Position numbers and translations under genes: made by a program
Notes under the pieces: generated by a model
What the model saw: the letters and a program-made list of their open reading frames with translations, nothing else
Databases searched by the model: none
Told to the model about the DNA's origin: nothing
Source: Thioalkalivibrio thiocyanodenitrificans ARhD 1
GTDB taxonomy: Bacteria > Pseudomonadota > Gammaproteobacteria > Ectothiorhodospirales > Ectothiorhodospiraceae
Length of the DNA: 64,000 nucleotides
Assembly: GCF_000378965.1 (NCBI RefSeq)
Contig: NZ_KB900536.1
Location: 1,371,583-1,435,582 of the forward strand
Direction: 5' to 3'
In this document: in pieces, positions 11,949 through 21,200 of the stretch
Layout: every line of letters begins with the position of its first letter
Position numbering within the stretch: the first letter of the stretch is position 1

Positions 11949-13724
11949 TCAGTCCAGATTACGTTGCAGCCAGAACTCCAGCAGGGCCAGATGCCAGAGC
12001 TTGCTGCCCTGAATGCGGGTGAGGTGGGATTCGGGGCTCGAGAGCAGGGCTTCCACGTAGCCGCGCTGATACAGCCCCCGTTCCCGGCAGGCCCGGGAGT
12101 CCAGGATGTCCCGCATGAAATCCAGGAACTCGCCGCGCACATACTTCAGTGCCGGCACCGGGAAATAGCCCTTGGGCCGGTCGATTACCGCGTCGGGAAG
12201 ACGGCCCCGGGCGATCTGCCGCAGGGCGTACTTGCCGCCGTCACGCAGTTTCAGATCCGGCGGCATGGCCGCGGCCAGTTCCACCAGTTCCTGGTCAAGG
12301 AACGGCACCCTGGCTTCCAGGCCCCAGGCCATGGTCATGTTGTCCACGCGTTTGACCGGATCATCAACGATGAGGGTGGTGACATCCAGGCGGAGCACCG
12401 CATCGATGAAGCTGTCCGCGCCGGGTGCGTCCAGCAGTTCCGCGATGAGTGCGGCCGTGTGATCGCCGTCCACCAGGCCGGGGGCGATCATGCGCGCATA
12501 CTCGTCGTGGTCCCGGTCGAAGTAGTGACGCCGGAAGCGGTCCACGCGGCTTCCTTCGGACTCCTGCGCCATGCGCGGATACCAGAAATAGCCGCCAAAT
12601 ACCTCGTCCGCCCCCTGCCCGGACTGCACCACCTTGACGTGCTTCGACACCTGCTCCGCCAGCAGGTAGAAGGCCACGGCATCCTGACCCACCATGGGCT
12701 CGGCCATGTGGTCCACAGCCTCCGGCAGGCGGGTGAGCACTTCCGCATTGGGCACGTGAAAGCGGAAATGCTCGGTGTCGTATCGCGCGGCCACCGGATC
12801 GGAATATTCGAACTCGCTGCCCTTCTCCTCGGGCTGATCCTCGAACCCCACGGTAAAGGTCTTCAGGCCCTGCACACCGCATTCCGCGAGCAGGGCCACC
12901 AGCAGACTCGAGTCCAGCCCCCCAGAGAGCAGCACGCCCACGGGGACATCGGCGATCTGCAGGCGGCGTTCCACCGCCCGGCGCAGGCTCTCGTGCACCG
13001 CCTCGATCCACTCCGCCTCACTGCGCGGCCCGGCGGGCCGCGAGGCATCGAGCTGCCAGTATCGATCGAGCCGGGCACGACCGTCCGCCTCCACCGTCAG
13101 CGTATGTGCCGGCGGCAGCTTGCGAACGCCGCGGAACAGGGTGCGGGGGGCGGGCACGACGGCGTGCAGGGTGAAGTGATGATGCAGTGCCACCGGATCG
13201 ATGGACGTGTCCACGCCCCCCGCCTGCAGCAGGGCCTGTGAATTGGAAGCGAACCGGAGACGATTCGCGTCCTGGCTGTAGTACAGGGGCTTGATGCCCA
13301 TGCGGTCGCGGGCCAGAAACAGGCGGCGGTTGCGCAGATCCCACACGGCGAAGGCGAACATGCCCTTGAACCGGCGCACACAATCTGCGCCCCATTCGGC
13401 GTAGGCCTTGAGGATCACCTCGGTATCACCGGTGGAGAAGAACCGGTGGCCGCGCCCCTCGAGCACGGCACGCAGGTCGCGGAAATTGTAGATCGTGCCG
13501 TTGAACACCACGGCGAGCCCCAGCGCGGGATCCAGCATGGGCTGGTGGGCACGTTCCGACAGGTCCAGGATGGACAAACGCCGATGACCGAACGCCAGCG
13601 GGCCATCGCTCCAGGTACCCTCGTGATCGGGTCCGCGCCGCTCCAGCCGGTCCAGCATGCGTCGCAGGGACGCCAGCTCCGGGCGCGCGTCGTTGAAGTT
13701 CAGTTCACCGCAGATGCCGCACAT
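11949..13724 (-). CDS. Asparagine-synthase-like amidotransferase, probably N-acetylglutaminylglutamine amidotransferase
   Basis: Class II glutamine amidotransferase fused to an asparagine synthetase domain, 591 residues. Starting at this ATG places Cys2 (MCGICGEL) as the N-terminal nucleophile; the frame is open 7 codons further upstream but that would bury it. GRRPDH-type RRGPDH, FNGTIYN and SGDTEV-like STGDTEVI belong to the glutaminase half. SGGLDSSL is the PPi loop of the synthetase half. The segment DPVALHHHFTLHAVVPAPRTLFRGVRKLPPA is typical of the amidotransferase that makes the osmolyte N-acetylglutaminylglutamine amide rather than of AsnB. The usual partners (GNAT/ATP-grasp synthetase and M42-like hydrolase) are not beside it. 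The exact substrate is therefore inference. Confidence 0.78.
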   Translation of the reverse strand: MCGICGELNFNDARPELASLRRMLDRLERRGPDHEGTWSDGPLAFGHRRLSILDLSERAHQPMLDPALGLAVVFNGTIYNFRDLRAVLEGRGHRFFSTGDTEVILKAYAEWGADCVRRFKGMFAFAVWDLRNRRLFLARDRMGIKPLYYSQDANRLRFASNSQALLQAGGVDTSIDPVALHHHFTLHAVVPAPRTLFRGVRKLPPAHTLTVEADGRARLDRYWQLDASRPAGPRSEAEWIEAVHESLRRAVERRLQIADVPVGVLLSGGLDSSLLVALLAECGVQGLKTFTVGFEDQPEEKGSEFEYSDPVAARYDTEHFRFHVPNAEVLTRLPEAVDHMAEPMVGQDAVAFYLLAEQVSKHVKVVQSGQGADEVFGGYFWYPRMAQESEGSRVDRFRRHYFDRDHDEYARMIAPGLVDGDHTAALIAELLDAPGADSFIDAVLRLDVTTLIVDDPVKRVDNMTMAWGLEARVPFLDQELVELAAAMPPDLKLRDGGKYALRQIARGRLPDAVIDRPKGYFPVPALKYVRGEFLDFMRDILDSRACRERGLYQRGYVEALLSSPESHLTRIQGSKLWHLALLEFWLQRNLD

Positions 13725-13727
13725 AAG

Positions 13728-13935
13728 GGCAGTGGCAAGTCTCAAGTGGCAAGTGGCAAGGAAGTGCGAAGTGGGAATTGGGAAGTGGGAAACGAGATGC
13801 CGGAGCCGGGCATTGCGATTCCCGCCACATGCACATGAGGGACCATTCTAACAAGACCCGGCCACAAGCGCGTGGTCCGTTCCCGTTTCCGCCGTTCAGC
13901 TTTTCGTTCTCACTTCCAAATTCACACTTCGCCCT
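13728..13935. repeat. Inverted heptamer repeat (AAGTGGC/AAGTGGG) between hyuB and the amidotransferase
   Basis: The left arm (about 13731-13791) passes from AAGTGGC units to AAGTGGG and AATTGGG units. The right arm (about 13908-13935) has degenerate CACTTCC and CACACTT units. About 115 bases separate the arms. The right arm ends at the hyuB stop codon. Nothing coding is visible in the spacer. Confidence 0.85.
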
Positions 13936-15483
13936 TCAGGAGGCGGCTCCACACCCGCCTCCGCCCGGGGTCTCCAGGGTCAGCACATCACCCGGGCGGA
14001 CATCCATACTCACCTTCGGCGGCAGGATCACGTTGTTGAGACAGTTGATGCCGGGGGCGCCGGAGGCGCCGCCGTGCAGGCCCCAGGGGGCGCGGCGTCG
14101 GCGCTCGGTGAGCAGGGTGAAACGCGCCGGGGCGAGAAACTCGTAGCTGCGCACCAGACCGTCGCCGCCCGATCGCAGGCCCGCCCCACCGGAACCGCGG
14201 CGAACCGAATACTCGCGCACGTGAATGGGGTAGCGGGATTCCAGCACCTCGATGGGCGTGTTGCGGGTATTGGTCATGTGGGTCTGGACGGCCGAGAGAC
14301 CTCCGCCGTGGCGCCCGGCGCCCATACCGCCACCCAGGGTCTCGTAGTAACCCCAGGGATGTGCACCCGCCGCGCCCATCGCGACGTTGTTCATGCTGCC
14401 GTGGCTGGCGGCGGGGATGCGCCCCGGCAGCGCATCGGCCAGGGCGCCCAGCACCACGTCCACGACCCGCGTGCTGGTTTCCACGTTGCCGGCGGCCACG
14501 GCAGCGGGACGCAGGGCATTGAGCAGACAGCCCTCGGGCACGGTCATGCGCACCGGCCGGAACGTGCCGGCGCAGGCGGGTGTCCGGGCCGGCATCAGGC
14601 AGCGCATGGCGTAGAGCACGCCGGCCGCGGTGACGGACAGGGGGCAGTTGATGTTGCCCGCCACCTGGGCGGCAGTGCCCGTGAAATCCACGTGAACATG
14701 GTCGTCGCGGCGTTCGACGGCCACGCGGATGGGGATGTCCTCGTGCCCCAGACCGTCGTCGTCCATGAAATCCTCGAACTCGAAGCGGCCCCCGGGGATA
14801 GCGCCCAGGGCATCCCATGCGAGGCGTGCACCATAGTCGTTCAGCTGGTCGACGGCGGTGCGCCATGCCTCCTCTCCCATGGACTCCACCAGCGCTGCGA
14901 GACGTTGCAGGCCACGCCGGTTGGCGCCGATCTGGCCGGCGAAATCGCCCTGGGCATCGCGCGCATTGCGGGTGGCTTCGGTGACCTCGGCAAGGCGTTC
15001 CCGATTGACCACGCCGCCTCGCACCACGTGCCCCGGCGGAATCAGGATGCCCTCCTCGTGCAGGCTTCGCGACAGGGGCATGGACCCGGGGGATTCGCCG
15101 CCGATGTCCGCATGGTGTGCCCGGTTGGCCACGAAGGCCACGAGCCGATCCTCCACGAACAGGGGCGCCACCACGGTCACATCCGGCAGATGGGTGCCGC
15201 CGAGGAAGGGATCGTTGAGCATGACCATGTCGCCGGGCGACCACCGGATCCCCGCCACGATGCCGCGCATGGCATGGGCCATGCTGCCCAGGTGAACGGG
15301 GATGTGCGCAGCCTGGGCGCACAGTTCGCCCCGCGCGTCGAACAGGGCGCAGGAAAAGTCCAGCCGGTCCCGGATATTGGGAGAGAACGCGGAACGGGCC
15401 AGTTGCACACCCATCTCCCCGCACACGGAATCGACGCGGCTGGCGAACAGGCTCAACTCAACCGGGTCAAGACGAGAAGCCAC
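13936..15483 (-). CDS. Hydantoinase B / oxoprolinase-type protein (HyuB family), orphan
   Basis: Full-length HyuB-family protein (515 residues), the beta subunit of N-methylhydantoinase, acetone carboxylase or 5-oxoprolinase type enzymes. Family landmarks are SPNIRDRLDFSCALFD near the N terminus, MVMLNDPFLGGTHLPD, RAHHADIGG, the central DFTGTA and the late YPIHVREYSVRRGSGGAG. It starts at GTG. The ATP-binding HyuA partner, normally the adjacent upstream gene, is absent here: the next gene upstream is sodB, on the other strand. Substrate cannot be assigned. Confidence 0.9.
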   Translation of the reverse strand: MASRLDPVELSLFASRVDSVCGEMGVQLARSAFSPNIRDRLDFSCALFDARGELCAQAAHIPVHLGSMAHAMRGIVAGIRWSPGDMVMLNDPFLGGTHLPDVTVVAPLFVEDRLVAFVANRAHHADIGGESPGSMPLSRSLHEEGILIPPGHVVRGGVVNRERLAEVTEATRNARDAQGDFAGQIGANRRGLQRLAALVESMGEEAWRTAVDQLNDYGARLAWDALGAIPGGRFEFEDFMDDDGLGHEDIPIRVAVERRDDHVHVDFTGTAAQVAGNINCPLSVTAAGVLYAMRCLMPARTPACAGTFRPVRMTVPEGCLLNALRPAAVAAGNVETSTRVVDVVLGALADALPGRIPAASHGSMNNVAMGAAGAHPWGYYETLGGGMGAGRHGGGLSAVQTHMTNTRNTPIEVLESRYPIHVREYSVRRGSGGAGLRSGGDGLVRSYEFLAPARFTLLTERRRRAPWGLHGGASGAPGINCLNNVILPPKVSMDVRPGDVLTLETPGGGGCGAAS

Positions 15484-15644
15484 GGGAACGGCCGGTCCTC
15501 AAAACAGGATGATCATGAAGGATTATTGCATTACGAAGAGTGCCTGTCCTATCTTTACGCCCTTACTCGGAAATTCGACCAGCCGCTTTCAGGCGGAAAG
15601 CGGCCGTTCCACTCACGTCACCCAATGAGAAAGGAGAATCCCCG

Positions 15645-16226
15645 ATGGCACATGAACTGCCTCCCCTCCCCTATGCGAAAGATGCACTGGCCCCGCACAT
15701 CTCCGCGGAAACGCTGGAATTCCATCACGACAAGCATCACGCCACCTACGTCACGAACCTGAACAAGCTGATTGCCGGCACCGAGTTCGAGGACCTCTCC
15801 CTGGAGGAGATCGTGAAGAAGGCCCCGGCTGGCGGCATCTTCAACAACGCCGCGCAGGTGTGGAATCACACGTTCTATTTCAACTGCATGGGCCCCAACG
15901 GGGGCGGCGAGCCCGGCGGCGCGCTGGCCGACGCCATCAACAAGGCCTTTGGATCCTTTGCGGAGTTCAAGGACAAGTTCAATGCCTCGGGCGCGGGCAA
16001 CTTCGGTTCCGGATGGACCTGGCTGGTGAAGAACGCCGATGGCAGTGTCGAGATCGTCAATACCAGCAATGCCGCCACGCCGCTCACCGGCGACCAGGTC
16101 CCGCTGATGACCGCCGATGTGTGGGAGCACGCCTACTACATCGACTACCGCAACGCCCGGCCCAAGTACCTGGAAGCCTTCTGGAACGTGGTCAACTGGG
16201 ACTTCGTGGCCAGCAACTACGGCTGA
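15645..16226 (+). CDS. sodB: Superoxide dismutase, iron type
   Basis: Converts superoxide to oxygen and hydrogen peroxide in the cytoplasm. It has 193 residues, the same as E. coli SodB. Metal ligands are visible as His27 (LEFHHDKHH), His75 (VWNHTFYFN), and the Asp and His in [13 protein letters not shown]. The [11 protein letters not shown] and GSGWTWLV segments favour the Fe form. The frame extends 35 codons upstream, but this ATG has AAGGAGA 8 bases before it and gives the family N terminus [11 protein letters not shown] good terminator follows at once. Confidence 0.97.
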   Translation: MAHELPPLPYAKDALAPHISAETLEFHHDKHHATYVTNLNKLIAGTEFEDLSLEEIVKKAPAGGIFNNAAQVWNHTFYFNCMGPNGGGEPGGALADAINKAFGSFAEFKDKFNASGAGNFGSGWTWLVKNADGSVEIVNTSNAATPLTGDQVPLMTADVWEHAYYIDYRNARPKYLEAFWNVVNWDFVASNYG

Positions 16227-16247
16227 ATGCCCCGTGGTTGATCCCGG

Positions 16248-16282
16248 AACCGGGCGGGGGTGAACCTGCCCGGTTTTTTTTT
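16248..16282 (+). terminator. Rho-independent terminator of sodB
   Basis: Stem AACCGGGC / GCCCGGTT with a 12-base loop, followed by a run of nine T, 22 bases after the sodB stop. Confidence 0.93.
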
Positions 16283-16329
16283 GTGCCTGCCCGTTTGCGG
16301 GACACCGTCGTTTTCCGGCCTGTCGACCT

Positions 16330-16606
16330 TCCCGAACCCAACCCCCTTTCGCCCGGAGGACCGGGCTCCTACGCGGCCTCGATCCCGCCCCGTGGGAGCC
16401 CGGTCACCTGGGCGATCCTCTCCTACCCAAGCCCCTTTCGCCCGGAGGACCGGGCTCCTACGCGGCTACGATCCCGCTGTAGGAGCCCAGTCCCCTGGGC
16501 GATCCCGCCCAAGCGAAACCCCTTTCGCCCGGAGGACCGGGCTCCTACGTGGCCTTGATCCCGCCCCGTAGGAGCCCGGTCCTCCGGGCGATCCTGCCCA
16601 GCCCCC
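16330..16606. repeat. REP/BIME cluster (GTAGGAG plus palindrome)
   Basis: Alternating inverted elements: CGCCCGGAGGACCGGGCTCCTACG and its reverse complement occur about six times, separated by short linkers (CGGCCTCGATCC, CCCAAGCC). Each element is a GC hairpin bounded by GTAGGAG or CTCCTAC, the same boundary used by the 96-bp array upstream of lpdA but with a different stem. It fills the gap between the sodB terminator and the argD promoter. The stretch from 16283 to the promoter holds nothing else recognisable. Confidence 0.88.
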
Positions 16607-16714
16607 TGGACCAATTCAACGTCGCCGGCAAGGGTTTTTCATGCGAAACCTCGAAGAACCCTTTTTGCTGTGTCCCTTCGTGTGCTTCGAAGCAACCCGC
16701 GTTTCAGGACGCCG

Positions 16715-16742
16715 TTGAACACAACCTAATCACCGGTATAAT
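16715..16742 (+). promoter_or_regulatory. Sigma-70 promoter for argD-argF
   Basis: TTGAAC, 16 bases, TATAAT. The -10 is a perfect consensus and stands out in this GC-rich sequence. The predicted start site is about 60 bases before the argD ATG. No ArgR box was recognised by eye. Confidence 0.75.
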
Positions 16743-16810
16743 GAAATCCGATGCGGCAGCCCCTATCGCTGCCGTTTTTGTTTCCCGGTCGTCCTTTCAC
16801 GGAATCACCC

Positions 16811-17989
16811 ATGTCGGATGCGCTGATGCACAATTACGGCCGCCAGCCCGTCGCCTTCGAACGCGGCGAAGGCGCGTGGCTGTGGGACACGGAGGGCCGC
16901 CGTTACCTGGACGCGCTGGCCGGTATCGCGGTGTGCGGTCTGGGTCATGCCCACCCGGCAGTGACCCGCGCCCTGTGCGACCAGGCAGGCACCCTGGTCC
17001 ATACCTCCAATATCTACCGCAACCCCCTGCAGGGACAGTTGGCGGAGCGCCTGTGCACCCTGACCGGCATGGATCGGGCCTTCTTCTGCAACTCGGGTGC
17101 GGAGGCCAACGAGGCAGCCATCAAGCTTTCGCGCCTGCACGGCCACGCGCGCGGCATCGATGCGCCCGCGGTGATCGTCACCGAAGGCAGCTTCCATGGG
17201 CGCACTCTGGCCACGCTCACGGCCACCGGCAATGCGAAGATCCAGCGGGGCTTCGAGCCGCTGGTGCCGGGTTTCGTGCGTGTGCCCTACGGAGATCTGG
17301 ACGCCATCGCCCGGCTTGCGGATCAACCCGGCATCGCCGCCGTGCTGGTGGAACCGGTGACCGGCGAGGGGGGCATCCGCATCCCTCCTCCCGGTTACCT
17401 GAAAGGCATCCGTGAACTCTGCGACCGCCATGACTGGCTCATGATGCTCGACGAGATCCAGACGGGCATCGGCCGCACCGGCGCATGGCTCGCGTGCCAG
17501 CACGAAGGCGTGCTTCCCGACGTATTGTCCCTGGCCAAGGGGCTGGGCAACGGCGTGCCCATCGGCGCGTCACTGGCTCGCGGCAAGGCGGCCGAGCTGT
17601 TCACGCCGGGCAGCCACGGCACCACCTTCGGCGGCAACCCGCTGGTCTGCCGGGCGGCCCTGGCCGTGCTGGACACCATGGAACGGGAAGACCTTCCTGC
17701 CCGGGCCGCCCGCACGGGCAGTTACCTGCTCAACGGCTTCCGGGATCGCCTGGGCGGACAGCCCGCGGTCCGGGAGATTCGCGGCCTGGGTCTGATGATC
17801 GGCATCGAACTGGACCGCCCCTGCACGGAACTGGTGGGCCGAGCCCTTGAGCGGGGCCTGCTCATCAACGTCACCGCCGAGCGCGTCATCCGCCTGCTGC
17901 CGCCCCTGATCCTGTCCACTTCCGAGGCGGACATCCTGCTCGAGACACTCACGGGTCTGGTGGAGTCCTTTGCCGCCGGAAAAGCCTGA
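16811..17989 (+). CDS. argD: Acetylornithine aminotransferase
   Basis: PLP enzyme of arginine synthesis (N-acetylglutamate semialdehyde to N-acetylornithine), possibly also acting in lysine synthesis. It has 392 residues. The PLP-binding Lys243 is in [43 protein letters not shown] and [13 protein letters not shown] are typical of the class III aminotransferase fold. The frame is open 20 codons upstream; the chosen start [19 protein letters not shown] matches the family. The next gene is argF, 14 bases on, so an operon is likely. Confidence 0.95.
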   Translation: MSDALMHNYGRQPVAFERGEGAWLWDTEGRRYLDALAGIAVCGLGHAHPAVTRALCDQAGTLVHTSNIYRNPLQGQLAERLCTLTGMDRAFFCNSGAEANEAAIKLSRLHGHARGIDAPAVIVTEGSFHGRTLATLTATGNAKIQRGFEPLVPGFVRVPYGDLDAIARLADQPGIAAVLVEPVTGEGGIRIPPPGYLKGIRELCDRHDWLMMLDEIQTGIGRTGAWLACQHEGVLPDVLSLAKGLGNGVPIGASLARGKAAELFTPGSHGTTFGGNPLVCRAALAVLDTMEREDLPARAARTGSYLLNGFRDRLGGQPAVREIRGLGLMIGIELDRPCTELVGRALERGLLINVTAERVIRLLPPLILSTSEADILLETLTGLVESFAAGKA

Positions 17990-18003
17990 ACACGGAGGCC
18001 TTC

Positions 18004-18906
18004 ATGACCGTGCGCCATTTTCTTTCCCTGCTCGACCTCAGTACCGAAGAGTTGCGTGGCCTGATTGCGCGCGCCATCGAACTCAAGCGGCTGCATCGCA
18101 GCGGCACGGAACACGAATCCCTTCGGGGGAAAGTGCTGGGCATGATCTTCGAGAAATCATCCACCCGCACCAGGGTGTCCTTCGAGGTGGGCATGATCCA
18201 GCTCGGGGGACAGGCCCTGTTCCTCTCGCCACGCGATACCCAACTCGGACGCGGTGAGCCCATCGAGGATACCGCCCGGGTGCTGTCCCGCATGGTGGAC
18301 GGGGTGATGATCCGCACGTATGAACACGAGAAGATTGAACGCTTCGCCGCCCACTCCCGCGTGCCGGTGATCAATGGACTGACGGACCTGGAACACCCCT
18401 GTCAGCTGCTGGCGGATCTGCAGACCTGGTTCGAACACCGGGGCGACATCACCGGCCGCGTCGTGACCTACGTGGGTGACGGCAACAACATGTGCAACAG
18501 CTACATCAACGCGGCGCAACTACTGGGATTCACGCTGCGCGCCGCCTGCCCGGAGGGTTACGACCCGGATCCGGAGCTGGTCCGTGCGGCCGGCGACGCG
18601 GTGAGCGTGGTGCGCGATCCCGCCGAGGCGGTGCGCAACGCCGACCTGGTGGTCACCGACGTCTGGGCCAGCATGGGTCAGGAGGACGAGCAGACCGCAC
18701 GCAGGCAGGCCTTCACCGACTACGTGGTGGACTCGGCGCTCATGAAACGGGCGAACCCCGAGGCACTGTTCATGCACTGCCTGCCCGCCCATCGCGAGGA
18801 AGAGGTGTCCACCGAGGTGCTGGAAGGCCCCCAGAGCGTCGTCTGGGACGAGGCCGAGAACCGCCTTCACGCCCAGAAGGCCCTGCTCGAGTTTCTGCTC
18901 ACCTGA
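18004..18906 (+). CDS. argF: Ornithine carbamoyltransferase
   Basis: Makes citrulline from ornithine and carbamoyl phosphate. It has 300 residues. The carbamoyl-phosphate loop is FEKSSTRTR (residues 49-57). HPCQLLADL follows, and the ornithine-binding HCLPAHR lies near the C terminus. GGAGG sits 5 bases before the ATG. Co-transcribed with argD by spacing. Confidence 0.97.
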   Translation: MTVRHFLSLLDLSTEELRGLIARAIELKRLHRSGTEHESLRGKVLGMIFEKSSTRTRVSFEVGMIQLGGQALFLSPRDTQLGRGEPIEDTARVLSRMVDGVMIRTYEHEKIERFAAHSRVPVINGLTDLEHPCQLLADLQTWFEHRGDITGRVVTYVGDGNNMCNSYINAAQLLGFTLRAACPEGYDPDPELVRAAGDAVSVVRDPAEAVRNADLVVTDVWASMGQEDEQTARRQAFTDYVVDSALMKRANPEALFMHCLPAHREEEVSTEVLEGPQSVVWDEAENRLHAQKALLEFLLT

Positions 18907-18987
18907 GGAAGGGATTGCCGTTGAGACTCGGGAAAGAATAACGGACAGGATTAGGCTTTTGTGAACCTCTGCGGGCATGAATCCCCG

Positions 18988-21066
18988 ATGGATGACGTTG
19001 ATCTTTCAAACCCGGAGCTTTATCTCAACCGTGAGCTGAGTCTGCTGGCGTTCAACCAGCGCGTGCTGGATCTGGCCAAGGACGCCTCCATACCCCTGTT
19101 GGAGCGGCTGCGTTTTCTGTGCATCTCCAGCACCAACCTGGACGAGTTCTTCGAGGTCCGGGTGGCCGGACTCAAGCAGCAGGTGCAGCTGGGCGTGAAT
19201 ACCCCGGGGCCGGACGGCCTCTCCGCCGCCGAGCAGCTCGCGCGTGTCGGCACCCGGGCCCATGCGCTGGTACAGGACCAGTACCGGACCCTCAACGAGG
19301 TCCTGATCCCCGCCCTGGAAACCGAGGACGTGCGCTTCCTGCGCAGGACGCACTGGAATGCCGAGCAGGCCGACTGGGTCAGGGAGTTCTTTTCCCAGGA
19401 ATTGCTGCCAGTGCTTTCGCCGCTGGGCCTCGATCCGGCACACCCGTTTCCGCGCATCCTGAACAAGAGCCTCAACTTCATCGTCACTCTGGAGGGCAGG
19501 GACGCCTTCGGCCGGGAGAGCCGCATGGCCGTGGTGCAGGCGCCCCGCTCGCTGCCGCGCATCATCCGGGTGCCCCGGGAGATTGCCCGCGGCGACTACG
19601 ACTTCGTGTTCCTTTCCTCCATCCTCCATGCCCACGTGGGCGATCTCTTCCAGGGCATGAAGGTGACGGGGTGTTACCAGTTCCGACTCACCCGAAACTC
19701 GGATCTTTTCGTGCGCGAAGAGGAGATCGATGATCTGCTCATGGCGCTGGAGGGCGAGCTGCCCCAGAGGAACTATGGCGAGGCCGTGCGCCTGGAAGTG
19801 GCGGACAATTGTCCCGACGACACCGCGCAGTTTCTGCTGCGCCAGTTCAAGCTGGACCCGGAGGATCTGTTTCAGGTCAGCGGGCTCGTGAATCTGAACC
19901 GCCTGCTGGCGGTGCACGACCTGGTGGAGCGTCCGGATCTGAGATTCCCCGCCTTCACACCCTCCCTGCCTCCGGGTCTGTCCGCCGGCACCGATATCTT
20001 CCAGACCGTGCGCCGGAACGATGTGCTGCTGCACCACCCCTACCAGTCGTTCATGCCGGTGGTGGAGTTCCTGCGCCAGGCGGCCGGCGATCCGGACGTG
20101 CTGGCCGTCAAGCAGACCCTGTACCGCACGGGACTGCGTTCCCAGCTTGTGGACATCCTGGTGGAGGCGGCGGAGAACGGCAAGGAGGTGACCGTAATCG
20201 TGGAACTGCGCGCCCGGTTCGACGAGGCGGCCAATATCCAGCTGGCCAACCGCCTCCAGGATGCGGGCGCTCACGTGGTCTATGGCGTGGTGGGCTACAA
20301 GACACACGCCAAGCTCGCCATGGTGGTGCGCCGGGAAGCGGGCCGGATCGTGCGCTACGTGCACCTGGGCACCGGCAACTATCACATGGGCACCGCGCGG
20401 GCCTACACGGACTTCGGCCTGCTCACCACGGAAAAGACCATCGGCGAGGATGTCCACAAGGTGTTTCAGCAGCTCACGGGACTCGGCCGTGTGTCAAAGC
20501 TGAAGAAGCTCCTGCAATCCCCCTTCACGCTGCACTCGGGCATGCTGGAGCGCATCGACCGGGAAGCGGAGCACGCGCGCGCAGGCCGACCCGCGCGCAT
20601 CATGGCGCGCATGAACTCCCTCATCGAGCCCCGGATCATCCAGGCGCTCTACCGGGCCTCCCGGGCGGGCGTCAGGGTGGATCTGATGGTGCGCGGCATC
20701 TGCGGCCTGCGTCCGGGCATCCCCGGGGTATCGGAAAACATCCAGGTCCGTTCCGTACTGGGCCGCTTCCTGGAACACTCGCGTGTCTTCTATTTCGAGA
20801 ACGGGGATGAGGCACCCGAACTGTTCCTGTCGAGCGCCGACTGGATGCCGCGCAATTTCTTCCGGCGGGTGGAGGTGGCCTTCCCCGTCACCGACGACAC
20901 GCTGCGCAAGCGGGTCATGCAGGAGGCCCTGCTCAACTACTTCTCCGACAACACCCAGGCCTGGGTGCTGCAGAAGGACGGCGGTTACCGGCGGATCAAA
21001 CCGGCGGCCAACCAGAAGCCGCGTTCCGCACAGAACGAACTGCTGGCGCAGTATTCGACCATGTAG
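18988..21066 (+). CDS. ppk: Polyphosphate kinase 1
   Basis: Reversible polymerisation of ATP gamma-phosphate into inorganic polyphosphate at the membrane. It has 692 residues (E. coli 688). The N-terminal domain is recognised by NRELSLLAFNQRVL and CISSTNLDEFFEVRVAGL. The PLD-like catalytic half contains the HxK of YKTHAKLAMV and the RYVHLGTGNYH motif, and later SSADWMPRNFFRRVE. A GTG nine codons upstream is also in frame, but neither start has a clear ribosome site; the ATG fits the family length better. It is convergent with ppx. Confidence 0.96.
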   Translation: MDDVDLSNPELYLNRELSLLAFNQRVLDLAKDASIPLLERLRFLCISSTNLDEFFEVRVAGLKQQVQLGVNTPGPDGLSAAEQLARVGTRAHALVQDQYRTLNEVLIPALETEDVRFLRRTHWNAEQADWVREFFSQELLPVLSPLGLDPAHPFPRILNKSLNFIVTLEGRDAFGRESRMAVVQAPRSLPRIIRVPREIARGDYDFVFLSSILHAHVGDLFQGMKVTGCYQFRLTRNSDLFVREEEIDDLLMALEGELPQRNYGEAVRLEVADNCPDDTAQFLLRQFKLDPEDLFQVSGLVNLNRLLAVHDLVERPDLRFPAFTPSLPPGLSAGTDIFQTVRRNDVLLHHPYQSFMPVVEFLRQAAGDPDVLAVKQTLYRTGLRSQLVDILVEAAENGKEVTVIVELRARFDEAANIQLANRLQDAGAHVVYGVVGYKTHAKLAMVVRREAGRIVRYVHLGTGNYHMGTARAYTDFGLLTTEKTIGEDVHKVFQQLTGLGRVSKLKKLLQSPFTLHSGMLERIDREAEHARAGRPARIMARMNSLIEPRIIQALYRASRAGVRVDLMVRGICGLRPGIPGVSENIQVRSVLGRFLEHSRVFYFENGDEAPELFLSSADWMPRNFFRRVEVAFPVTDDTLRKRVMQEALLNYFSDNTQAWVLQKDGGYRRIKPAANQKPRSAQNELLAQYSTM

Positions 21067-21083
21067 GTTGTCGAGGACTGGGG

Positions 21084-21199
21084 GTCAAGGTTCAAAGTTC
21101 AAAGTTCAAAGTTCAAAGTTCAAGGTTCAAGGTCAGTGGAAGGATCAAGCCTTGGCACCGCTTTGAACTTTGAACTTTGAACTTTGAACCTTGAACCCC
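21084..21199. repeat. Inverted heptamer repeat (GTTCAAA type) between ppk and ppx
   Basis: Left arm (21084-21133): seven units of GTTCAAA or GTTCAAG. Right arm (21162-21197): CTTTGAA units. The spacer is about 28 bases. It occupies the gap between convergent ppk and ppx and ends at the ppx stop. Confidence 0.93.
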
Positions 21200-21200
21200 T

